Assembly: GCF_002895525.1 (NCBI RefSeq)
Contig: NZ_AZRL01000012.1
Span: forward strand, 62,001 to 126,000
DNA from: Petrotoga olearia DSM 13574
Lineage (GTDB): Bacteria > Thermotogota > Thermotogae > Petrotogales > Petrotogaceae
Direction: 5' to 3'
DNA: 64,000 bases
Shown here: one piece after another, positions 17,199 through 24,250 of the stretch
Position numbering within the stretch: position 1 is the stretch's first letter
Layout: every line of letters starts with the position of its first letter
The notes under the pieces: model-generated
Told to the model about the DNA's origin: nothing
The model's input: only the letters and a program-made list of their open reading frames with translations
The model's database searches: none
Made by a program: the position numbers and the translations under genes

Positions 17199-18591
17199 TT
17201 TTATCTCCTCTATTTGGTACTTTTACCTTTAAAAATTCTACATACGAATCATTCATCCACTTGCATTTATCAATATCCATCAATCCATCTTCAACCGCTT
17301 TTCTAGCTCTTAAAATACAAGGCCAACAGAAATGAAGTAACTCACAATCACCGCAAATTTCCCTATTGGGAGGAACAATTTTAGAATAGAAAAAAGTTTC
17401 TTCTTTGTGATTCTCGAAAAATTTCGTTGGGTTATCAGGATCGATTATTCCGATAACGTCTCTTTTTGGTTCTGACATAACACATGGTCTCACAGCAAAA
17501 TCAGGACCAACGGTGAAGTTTTTCCAACCGGCTCCACAATTTTTTGAATGCTTCAATAGATCCCCAGATTCTTCTTGTACTATGGGTATAATTCCTTCGT
17601 ATTTTTTTATTACCTTGTTCCCTTCTTCAAAAAGTTTTAGTGCATATTCCTCTTTCCATTCAATATTTTTCCCTTTTCCGAAAGGAAGTGATGCAGAAAA
17701 AGTGAAAAATCTTGCGCCTAAATTCACAGACAATTCTGCAGTTTTATCCAACTGATCGATATTTTCAGGTGTTACCACCATCGCTACTCTAACAAAGAAA
17801 TTGTGGTTTACCAATTTTTTGATGTTTTTAACAGTAGATTCCCAAGCCCCTTTTTTGCCCCTAAATTTATCATGATATTCTGGATCGTAACTATCTAAGC
17901 TAACCCCCCATATTATTTTATCTGCATATGGTTCCAACTCTTCCGTTGAATTTTCTGGTAATTTAACTCCATTTGTTAGTACTCCAACCGTTATACCTCT
18001 TTCCAAGATATACTTTAAAATCTCTGTAAAATGCGGATGTAAAGTAGGCTCTCCACCAGTTATTTCAACCATAGATAGAGTTTCTTTATTCAATTTTTCA
18101 ACCATTACTTTTAATTTTTCTGAATCGATAAAAGTACTTTTTCTTATATCTTCTCTTCTATAACAGTATTTACAATTTAAGTTGCATCCATCGGTTAGTT
18201 CTATTGACATATGTAAAGGTAGGAAAAAGTCTTTTGTTCCTCTTACATCTAAACCATCAACAGAAGGTTTATCGACCAAACTCACATGATTTCTTTCAAT
18301 GGCTCTAAATAAAAATTGCCTAATTTTATCGTCATTTGAAAACATTTCAAATATTTCCTTGAGCGTTTTACTGCCGTTGCAAAGTTTAAACAATTCCACA
18401 GCATCGTGATTTATAAAAGAAGAGGCTTGTTTCAGAAACAAACCTTTTTCAATATTTTCTTTTCCATCTATTTGAATTATTCTATCTCTATTCTTCATAT
18501 TATCTGATTTCACCTGTAAAACACCATATGTTGGGAATTCTAAAAGTTTGTAATGATTATTTAAAATTGCGTATTTATTGATATCATACAC
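17185..18591 (-). CDS. Radical SAM/SPASM peptide-modifying enzyme with N-terminal PqqD-like domain
   Basis: A 468-residue enzyme. Residues about 50-110 resemble a PqqD/RRE leader-binding domain (AVELFKLCNGSKTLKEIFE). The radical SAM core has C136-x3-C140-x2-C143 (CNLNCKYC) for the SAM-binding 4Fe-4S cluster and ITGGEPTLHP. The C-terminal SPASM domain has C352, C370, C413, C416, C422, C425 and C443, enough for two auxiliary clusters. This is the layout of enzymes that form thioether (sactionine/ranthionine) or C-C crosslinks in RiPPs. The immediate upstream genes encode the Cys-rich peptides 2 and 3. GTG start after AAAGGGGTG. Product chemistry is not known. Confidence 0.9.
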   Translation of the reverse strand: MYDINKYAILNNHYKLLEFPTYGVLQVKSDNMKNRDRIIQIDGKENIEKGLFLKQASSFINHDAVELFKLCNGSKTLKEIFEMFSNDDKIRQFLFRAIERNHVSLVDKPSVDGLDVRGTKDFFLPLHMSIELTDGCNLNCKYCYRREDIRKSTFIDSEKLKVMVEKLNKETLSMVEITGGEPTLHPHFTEILKYILERGITVGVLTNGVKLPENSTEELEPYADKIIWGVSLDSYDPEYHDKFRGKKGAWESTVKNIKKLVNHNFFVRVAMVVTPENIDQLDKTAELSVNLGARFFTFSASLPFGKGKNIEWKEEYALKLFEEGNKVIKKYEGIIPIVQEESGDLLKHSKNCGAGWKNFTVGPDFAVRPCVMSEPKRDVIGIIDPDNPTKFFENHKEETFFYSKIVPPNREICGDCELLHFCWPCILRARKAVEDGLMDIDKCKWMNDSYVEFLKVKVPNRGDKNVLK

Positions 18592-18641
18592 CTTTATTCA
18601 CCCCTTTCTTTATATTTCATACAAAAATGAATCTCTTACAA

Positions 18642-18664
18642 GGAAGAGGGAAAATTCCTCTTCC
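18642..18664 (-). terminator. Hairpin between peptide gene 2 and the radical SAM gene
   Basis: GGAAGAGG (18642-18649) and CCTCTTCC (18657-18664), a perfect 8-bp stem with a 7-base loop. It stands between precursor and enzyme, where RiPP operons often have partial terminators that keep peptide mRNA in excess. Confidence 0.45.
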
Positions 18665-18692
18665 CTGTAATAATAAATTACTTATCTTCCTT

Positions 18693-18833
18693 TTAACCAA
18701 CGTATACCATAGTAGCTAAACCAATGAGCATAAGTGCAGACCAATCTGCATCTGTCCCTAAACAACCACCACAAATAAAACATCCAGCACATTCAACCCC
18801 CTCAATGGTGTATTCAGGATTTAGATTATTCAT
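18693..18833 (-). CDS. RiPP precursor peptide 2 (CX2CX2CX2C)
   Basis: A 46-residue peptide. The leader has NNLNPEYTIEGVE, the Cys block CAGCFICGGC has Cys at 15, 18, 21 and 24, and the tail is LGTDAD followed by WSALMLIGLATMVYVG. That 16-residue ending is identical to peptide 1, while the segment between the Cys block and the tail differs (LGTDAD against LLGG). It has an AGGAGGTG ribosome site and ATG 18833, and it is immediately upstream of the radical SAM gene. The pattern of conserved leader, conserved cysteines and variable linker is what a modified-peptide family would show. Confidence 0.83.
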   Translation of the reverse strand: MNNLNPEYTIEGVECAGCFICGGCLGTDADWSALMLIGLATMVYVG

Positions 18834-18891
18834 ATTTTCATTCACCTCCTTTTCTGATAATCGTAATGAATTTGCTTTTACGTGAAATCAT

Positions 18892-19032
18892 TCATTCAAC
18901 GTCTGCAATTCCGATTATGCCAAAAGCTCCAAAACCCGAAAGACTTGGAAAAAAACATGCAATGCACCCAAGACAAGAATAACAAACTTCCGACTCTGGA
19001 GAAGTATAATCTGGATTTAATGTGGTTTCCAT
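18892..19032 (-). CDS. RiPP precursor peptide 3 (CX2CX2CX2C, divergent)
   Basis: A 46-residue peptide. It shares the leader motif TLNPDYT (LNP[ED]Y in all three) and the spacing of four Cys (C17, C20, C23, C26 in CYSCLGCIAC). Its tail is different: FFPSLSGFGAFGIIGIADVE, rich in Gly and Phe and with an acidic end. It starts at ATG 19032 behind GAAGGAGGTG and is 58 bp upstream of peptide gene 2. A divergent relative with the same Cys spacing supports the reading that these are real genes and that the Cys block is the modified part. Confidence 0.8.
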   Translation of the reverse strand: METTLNPDYTSPESEVCYSCLGCIACFFPSLSGFGAFGIIGIADVE

Positions 19033-19132
19033 TTTTTCACCTCCTTCTCTTTCGCTTTCTCCCTTTTCTTAATAGAAAAAACCTAAAAACCTTATAAACA
19101 ATTATCCGAACAGTAGAAATTAACAATCTGAA

Positions 19133-19585
19133 TTAAAATTTAGAACCAAATCCAAATCCCCCTCTATAATCGACATTCCATTCAGGATAAAAAATGAAAC
19201 CCGGCGCTACTTCTATAAAGAAAAATATCGTTTCTTCAGGTGAGTCCTGGTTGTAAGTTAAAGGGAGATACATGCCCCAATTAATTGAATTTTCTTCGGC
19301 TTCAAATTTAAGGGAAGCTCCATAACTAAAAAAACGACCCTTATTGCTATCAGAAGCATAAACTGGAGTAGTGAATTCTAAATCTCCGTCAATTCGTAAA
19401 TAATCAGAATTTGTCCAAGTAAGAGTAAATCCTATAAAACTGGATTCTCCAATATAGCTTCTCATATAAACTCCCGCTGGTTTTTCAGTTACTTTTCCAA
19501 TTTTTATTCCCAATCCAAAATCATTAGAAAATACAATCAACGATAAAACGCTAAAAAAGATGATCAAAATAACCTCTTTTTTCAT
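19133..19585 (-). CDS. Small exported beta-rich protein, unknown
   Basis: A 150-residue protein with a clear signal peptide (MKKEVILIIFFSVLSLIVFS). The mature part alternates polar and aromatic residues (SSFIGFTLTWTNSDYLRID, SYGASLKFEAEE, NWGMYLPLTYN) and ends in GFGFGSKF. This looks like a small outer-membrane beta-barrel or a beta-sandwich in the toga/periplasm. I recognise no family. It lies 100 bp upstream of peptide gene 3 on the same strand, so it may be part of the same transcript and could be an immunity, receptor or export partner; that is a guess. Confidence 0.6.
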   Translation of the reverse strand: MKKEVILIIFFSVLSLIVFSNDFGLGIKIGKVTEKPAGVYMRSYIGESSFIGFTLTWTNSDYLRIDGDLEFTTPVYASDSNKGRFFSYGASLKFEAEENSINWGMYLPLTYNQDSPEETIFFFIEVAPGFIFYPEWNVDYRGGFGFGSKF

Positions 19586-19645
19586 TTTTATTTCCCCCTC
19601 GTATAATATGTATGGATATGAAACTTAAAAAATGGTACTAAAAAT

Positions 19646-19801
19646 CTATTTTTTGCTCTTTTTCATTATTTCTTTTGCAAAGAGATGCCCTAATGCTAAA
19701 ATAGTACCAGGATGATTAGCGAGGGAAGATTCCTCGCCTCCTCCTATTTTATTTTTTTCTACTTTCCCTGCAGGGTTGCTTCTTGCCGGCAAATAATTCA
19801 T
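19646..19801 (-). CDS. Possible small 51-residue ORF
   Basis: A short frame, MNYLPARSNPAGKVEK at the start and a Lys-rich end (KEIMKKSKK), with a central GGGEESS and a hydrophobic TILALGHLF. It has a weak GAGG site just before the ATG, and a stop codon shortly upstream excludes an earlier start. It contains no Cys. It sits between the 47-residue secreted ORF and the 150-residue exported protein. It could be another peptide of the locus or chance. Confidence 0.35.
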   Translation of the reverse strand: MNYLPARSNPAGKVEKNKIGGGEESSLANHPGTILALGHLFAKEIMKKSKK

Positions 19802-19905
19802 AACCTCACATTCTTTTCCTTTGAAAAATTATCTAGTTACTTTCTTAAGTCTTCTAAGCTTTTTCAAGCGTTGTTTTTTGTAAAGTAAAAGTCCCAACCA
19901 AGCAT

Positions 19906-20049
19906 TTACTCTACTTCTTCCACAACACTTACAATCTCTGTTGGTTTTAAACCAGATGTGCCATTTTCTCCCCCATCATCCCCTCCAAAAACAAATATAC
20001 TCCCTAACACCAGAACAGTGATCAACAAAGCAACAATAAATTTCTTCAT
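19906..20049 (-). CDS. Small secreted peptide-like protein, first ORF of the minus-strand peptide cluster
   Basis: A 47-residue frame with a good ribosome site (AGGGGGTGAAAGAGG). The first 21 residues are a signal or membrane segment, MKKFIVALLITVLVLGSIFV, followed by FGGDDGGENGTSG and a short acidic tail. The mature portion would be about 25 residues, Gly- and Asp-rich and without Cys. It is downstream of the second copy of the conserved control block, so it is probably expressed with the precursor peptides. No family was recognised; an exported signalling or immunity peptide is possible. Confidence 0.5.
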   Translation of the reverse strand: MKKFIVALLITVLVLGSIFVFGGDDGGENGTSGLKPTEIVSVVEEVE

Positions 20050-20151
20050 CCTCTTTCACCCCCTTGAATTATTCTTTTAATTTAAAACTAATATCTCAAA
20101 TAATCCAACCTCTTATTTTAATCATACGCTTTTCCATATGATTTTCAAGTG

Positions 20152-20222
20152 TTTTTTTAATTGGCTTCAAATATGTATTGATAAAGTATTACAGAGATTG
20201 GTAAAAAAAACTTATGTTAAAA
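20152..20222 (-). promoter_or_regulatory. Conserved upstream control block, second copy
   Basis: The partner of 15342-15410, about 100 bp before the 47-residue ORF on the minus strand. The rest of the 20050-20415 gap holds this block and the divergent promoter of the 573-residue gene. Confidence 0.55.
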
Positions 20223-20267
20223 TTAATTACGATGGTTTTTATCTGATATAATACCTTTGTCTTTCTT

Positions 20268-20297
20268 TTGGTTATTATAAGCGAATTATGATATAAT
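20268..20297 (+). promoter_or_regulatory. Candidate promoter of the 573-residue gene
   Basis: TTGGTT (20268-20273), an 18-bp spacer, TATAAT (20292-20297). A second TATAAT is at 20247-20252 with no clear -35. Divergent from the peptide genes. Confidence 0.5.
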
Positions 20298-20415
20298 AAA
20301 CTTTAGAATAATATATAGAAGCTTCAAGAGTTGTTAACATACCAAAGAAAAGGTTTTTGAAGTAAATTTTATTTTATATTTTTGTTGCTATCAGGTAAAG
20401 GAAAAGGGTGGAGAA

Positions 20416-22137
20416 ATGAACATTAAAGTATTGATTGAAATTGTGAATAAAGGACAGTTCATAAGGCCAATTTTGAATTATGTTGCTCATTACTTAGAAA
20501 GTGATAGACCAGATAAAAATAAAAACATCGTTAATTACATAAACGTTTTGAAATTAAAATGGGATGTTAAATACGATGAAGCCCTTGAGATAATAGATGA
20601 AGAGTTACAGAGGTTGAAGAAAGGTGGCTTGTACTACCTTTTCTTGGATCAAAAAGTTCATATATTGAATAGAATTAAACAGAAAGAGGGAGTTAAAAAA
20701 GTATTCGATGAGCTAAAGGATAATTTTGATAATATACCTGTTTATGTCAGAGGACTTGTTGTAGAAACTTTAAGAAACATACATGAATTGTATTATGAAC
20801 CAGATGAAAGTATGGAAAAGATAAGATATTGGAGTGAGAATTACGAACAGAACCCTGTTGATAAAGGCTTCATATTGCTATCAAAAGCAAGAGAAAAAAA
20901 GAACGAAGAAAGATACGAAGAAGCGGTTTCTTTAAACATCGAAGCATTTAAGATTTTAAAAACCGTTCCACATCCTTCTGGTATGGTGCAAGCTTTAAAT
21001 AATATATCTTGGTGGTTGAAAAATACAAACAAAGAAAAGGCTTTAGTTTTTATTTTTCCATTGGGTTTCTATCTTGGTTACTATTTCGATGATGATAATT
21101 TAAAAGTTTTCAATTCCCTTGATACTATGTTTCAAGTACAGAAGAATAATAACGATCCTTTGGTTTATGAAACCGCCTTTATTTTTTCGAGGTGTTTGTC
21201 TCAACTAAATAAAGTGGAAAGTGAACCGATAAAAAATACTTTTAAAGATATCATTAACCAATTAAAGTGCTTTGTATTCAATTTGGATAACAACCAACAC
21301 AGAAGTACACCAAAACTGAGAGATTTCATAAGGAAAGAGATAGGGAAAGAAAAGATACCCATAGATTCAATAAACATTTCTGAAAGTGCGTTGAAAGAGT
21401 TTTTATTTGAAGAGACACAGTACATTCAACCAAGTACCTTGAGAAACATATTAGAAGCTTTTGAGTTTGAAATAGATACATCCACACCTATATGCATAAT
21501 CAAAGAATTGAAAAAGAAGGATATAGATAAAAAGTTTAGGTTAAACCTTGAAAAGTTTAAAAACCTCCCAAAAGAAAGGCAAATATCAGAACTCTTTACA
21601 TCTTACCTCGTTCATTACTACAAAGAAAAGATCGATCTAAACAAGATAATTAAAGAGATACAAGATGGGAGTCTAATTGAAGAAAGATGTGATTACTACA
21701 CGAAAGAGTTAATAAACTATATCTTTGAAAGAAATCCAAAGATAGATTTTGATTCTTTACTAACAAACGTTCAAAAACCAAAAATCTACACAAACAAAAA
21801 TATAACCTTCAATGAACATCCTTTTTATTTGGGAAGGAAAGAAGTTGTAAAGAAGTTTGTGAAAGACTTAAATAAAAAGAATTTAAAAGAGTTCATTGAA
21901 AATTACGTTAGTCTTGATGCAAGCCAAAAAAAGACAATAGAAAAGTTCATAATGAATTACGGTAGGTACTATGATTTAAAGGATATACCAAAAGAATTCA
22001 CACCGAAAGTACCAAAAGAGATTGATCCATTCGTGAAAAAATACACGTTGAAAAGAAAGCCTTCTGCTGTTTCTTTTTATGTTTTTGAAGGGGAAGAGAG
22101 AGCGGACTTCCTCCGCTTACCTATTGCGCATGTATGA
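20416..22137 (+). CDS. Large helical (TPR-like) protein of the peptide island, unknown; possible regulator
   Basis: A 573-residue soluble protein with no signal peptide or membrane helix. Residues about 30-300 have the amphipathic helix-turn-helix pairs of TPR-type repeats (EALEIIDEELQRLKKG, RYEEAVSLNIEAFKILKTV). Around 330-365 the stretch ISESALKEFLFEETQYIQPS then TLRNILEAFEFE recalls the end of an XRE-type DNA-binding domain, but no full domain is convincing. It is divergent from the peptide genes and lies within the inverted repeats, the right one of which overlaps its stop codon. That context suggests a regulator or sensor of the locus; the sequence alone does not prove it. Confidence 0.55.
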   Translation: MNIKVLIEIVNKGQFIRPILNYVAHYLESDRPDKNKNIVNYINVLKLKWDVKYDEALEIIDEELQRLKKGGLYYLFLDQKVHILNRIKQKEGVKKVFDELKDNFDNIPVYVRGLVVETLRNIHELYYEPDESMEKIRYWSENYEQNPVDKGFILLSKAREKKNEERYEEAVSLNIEAFKILKTVPHPSGMVQALNNISWWLKNTNKEKALVFIFPLGFYLGYYFDDDNLKVFNSLDTMFQVQKNNNDPLVYETAFIFSRCLSQLNKVESEPIKNTFKDIINQLKCFVFNLDNNQHRSTPKLRDFIRKEIGKEKIPIDSINISESALKEFLFEETQYIQPSTLRNILEAFEFEIDTSTPICIIKELKKKDIDKKFRLNLEKFKNLPKERQISELFTSYLVHYYKEKIDLNKIIKEIQDGSLIEERCDYYTKELINYIFERNPKIDFDSLLTNVQKPKIYTNKNITFNEHPFYLGRKEVVKKFVKDLNKKNLKEFIENYVSLDASQKKTIEKFIMNYGRYYDLKDIPKEFTPKVPKEIDPFVKKYTLKRKPSAVSFYVFEGEERADFLRLPIAHV

Positions 22138-22180
22138 TCTATCCAATCTTTTTTACGGCCATATAATATGATCTAATGCG
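22133..22180 (-). repeat. 48-bp imperfect inverted repeat, right copy
   Basis: The reverse complement matches 13671-13718 at 44 of 48 positions. It begins inside the last codons of the 573-residue gene, so it supplies that gene's stop. A TATAAT lies 30 bp beyond it, upstream of the TPR protein. Confidence 0.8.
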
Positions 22181-22208
22181 TTAACTTTCTTAAAAAGCAG
22201 CTTTATGA

Positions 22209-22214
22209 TATAAT
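22209..22214 (+). promoter_or_regulatory. Candidate -10 for the TPR membrane protein operon
   Basis: TATAAT 75 bp before the TTG start, with a poor -35. It lies just outside the right 48-bp repeat. Confidence 0.4.
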
Positions 22215-22289
22215 TATTACTACAAAAATGCATTGATGAAAATTTTTCAAAAAGCTTTTAAAACCATTTGATATTGTAGGAGGAACGTT

Positions 22290-23444
22290 TTGAGACAAAA
22301 ATTATCTGTGTTGCTTTTTTTTATTATTTTTACGTTATCGACCTTTGCCACAGTTTTTGATGATTTTGTTTACTACGTAGATCTTCAAACAATGTATGAA
22401 TCAGATGATCCATATTTAAAGATCCTTGGAGGATTGTTGAAAAGATGGGAAACGGGATTATCTTTTTATGTAGATAATTTACAACTTTCAAATCTAGAAT
22501 TGTTTCCCGATGATGAGACAACCCTAAAGATATTAAAAGACTTAGACCCTTATTTTTACCTTGAACCTACGCAATTGTTTGAAAAAGCCCTAAGAGAATA
22601 CCCTGATTCAATAATAATAAATTCTATGTATCTTTTTTTCAACTTCCAATATTGGCAAAATTCTTTGGACCCATCTGTAGCGAAAGAAATTTTTGAATAT
22701 TCTGAAAAAATCGAAAGGCTTGTGGGAGAGAAAACTCCCTTTACTGTTTATTACCAAGCACAAATCTTATCAAAATCTAAAATATATAATGATCCTCAAA
22801 AGGCTTATAATGACTTAAAAGAAATCTATCTCACTTACAGTTACGATAAAAAAATAATTGAATCTTTGGTAGAAGTCAGTTTTCAAATAAATAACTACGA
22901 AATTATAAAAGACCTTTATAATACTTATATGGGTTTAAAAGGGACTGATTCTCAAACTTTATTGTACTTTTCAAAAATCTTCCATAACATGGGAGAAACA
23001 GAAAAATCAAAGGAAATAGCCCTTTCTTTAATTCCTGTTTCAAAAGATTCATCGATTCTTTCTGAAACATACGAATTTTTAGGCGACATAGAAACCAATT
23101 ACGAAAAAAGGATAGAATATTATCAAAAAGCTTTATCTCTCGACAAGGAAAACGGAAGAATAATGTCTAAATTGGGGTTAACTTACTACAATTGGGATAA
23201 AAAAGAGTATGCTCAGTTGGCAAGATACTTTCTCAACGGTGCTGAAAGTCGCAATTATATAACCGAAGAAACTGAAAAAGCTCTAAGAGAATTGAGATCG
23301 AGAGTTGTATTTGAAATTTTCCTTAAATATTTATTACCCTTGCTGTTAGGAGTAGCTTTTGCATTATGGTTGCTATATTATTTGGATAAAAAAAGGAAGA
23401 TCAAGGAGCACAATCGGATATTTAAAGAGCAGAATAATAAATAG
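22290..23444 (+). CDS. Exported TPR protein with C-terminal membrane anchor
   Basis: A 384-residue protein with an N-terminal signal sequence (LSVLLFFIIFTLSTFA), a helical region with TPR-like pairs (about 130-330, for example RIEYYQKALSLDKENGRIMSK), a transmembrane helix near 350-370 (LLPLLLGVAFALWLLYYL) and a short basic cytoplasmic tail. The TPR part should lie in the periplasm. Function is unknown; such proteins often hold envelope complexes together. TTG start behind AGGAGGAAC. mazG follows after 34 bp. Confidence 0.7.
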   Translation: MRQKLSVLLFFIIFTLSTFATVFDDFVYYVDLQTMYESDDPYLKILGGLLKRWETGLSFYVDNLQLSNLELFPDDETTLKILKDLDPYFYLEPTQLFEKALREYPDSIIINSMYLFFNFQYWQNSLDPSVAKEIFEYSEKIERLVGEKTPFTVYYQAQILSKSKIYNDPQKAYNDLKEIYLTYSYDKKIIESLVEVSFQINNYEIIKDLYNTYMGLKGTDSQTLLYFSKIFHNMGETEKSKEIALSLIPVSKDSSILSETYEFLGDIETNYEKRIEYYQKALSLDKENGRIMSKLGLTYYNWDKKEYAQLARYFLNGAESRNYITEETEKALRELRSRVVFEIFLKYLLPLLLGVAFALWLLYYLDKKRKIKEHNRIFKEQNNK

Positions 23445-23478
23445 GGAAGCTAATAAGTACAATACAGGAGGAATTATT

Positions 23479-24243
23479 TTGGAATTAGGCGAAAAATTTG
23501 AAGAGCTTATGAAAGTGATGAAAAGATTGAGGGGACCAAAAGGCTGTGACTGGGACAAAGCCCAAACACATGATAGTTTGAAACCATATATAATTGAAGA
23601 AGCTTATGAATTGGTTGATTCTATTGACGAACAAGATATAACAAAAATAAAAGAAGAGTTAGGAGATATATTACTCCAAGTTGTTTTTCATTCCACTATT
23701 GCTGAAGAAAACAATGAGTTTTTTACCATTGAAGTAATAGATGAACTGATCAATAAGCTAGTGAGAAGACATCCCCATGTTTTTGGAGATGAAAAAGGAT
23801 ATTCTTATGCCAGGTGGGAGGAAATAAAGGCAAAAGAGAACGGAGAGAAGAACTTTAGTAGAATCGGTAAACTTAACAAAGCCTTACCAGCACTATCACT
23901 GGCAAGAAGAATTCAAGAAAACGCTGCTGCGGTAGGGTTTGACTGGGTAGAAGTTAAAGATGTGCTCGATAAAGTAAAAGAAGAAGTGGAAGAACTTAAT
24001 GAAGCAAAAACCCAAGCAGAAGTAGAAGAAGAGTTTGGGGATTTGTTGTTTGCGCTGGTTAACTTGGCTCGTTTTTTAAAGATAGATCCGGAAGTATCTT
24101 TAAGAAAGGCAAGTGAGAAGTTTATAGAACGGTTCACTCAGATGGAAAAAGCGATTGAAAAAGATGGAAAGGAATTTGAAGCTTTAAATTTAGAAGAATT
24201 AGATAAATATTGGGAATTAATTAAAAAAGAGGAAAAGAGGTGA
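23479..24243 (+). CDS. mazG: Nucleoside triphosphate pyrophosphohydrolase
   Basis: A 254-residue house-cleaning enzyme that hydrolyses NTPs to NMP and pyrophosphate. It has two MazG domains: the first with GCDWDKAQTHDSLKPYIIEE and ELGDILLQVVFH, the second with EEVEELNEA and EEFGDLLFALVNLARFL, each with the Mg-binding acidic pairs; VFGDEKG and WEEIKAKE are also family features. The frame is open 40 codons earlier, but TTG 23479 has CAGGAGGAA upstream and gives the normal N-terminus. It is the start of a compact plus-strand run to coaE. Confidence 0.92.
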   Translation: MELGEKFEELMKVMKRLRGPKGCDWDKAQTHDSLKPYIIEEAYELVDSIDEQDITKIKEELGDILLQVVFHSTIAEENNEFFTIEVIDELINKLVRRHPHVFGDEKGYSYARWEEIKAKENGEKNFSRIGKLNKALPALSLARRIQENAAAVGFDWVEVKDVLDKVKEEVEELNEAKTQAEVEEEFGDLLFALVNLARFLKIDPEVSLRKASEKFIERFTQMEKAIEKDGKEFEALNLEELDKYWELIKKEEKR

Positions 24244-24250
24244 AAATTAG

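Larger units (their letters stand above)
18601..18849. repeat. Duplicated peptide-gene cassette, copy 2
   Basis: The partner of 15087-15331. The shared block ends at the ribosome site on the upstream side and just before the next gene's start on the downstream side, so a whole peptide cassette was copied. Confidence 0.8.

Noticed and set aside
15181-19032. Precursor peptides as SCIFF (six cysteines in forty-five) peptides
   Set aside because: Each has only four Cys, in a CX2CX2CX2C block and not in the SCIFF order.
13671-22180. The 48-bp repeats as CRISPR repeats or IS ends
   Set aside because: Only two copies, 8.4 kb apart and inverted, with no spacers between them and no transposase frame inside.
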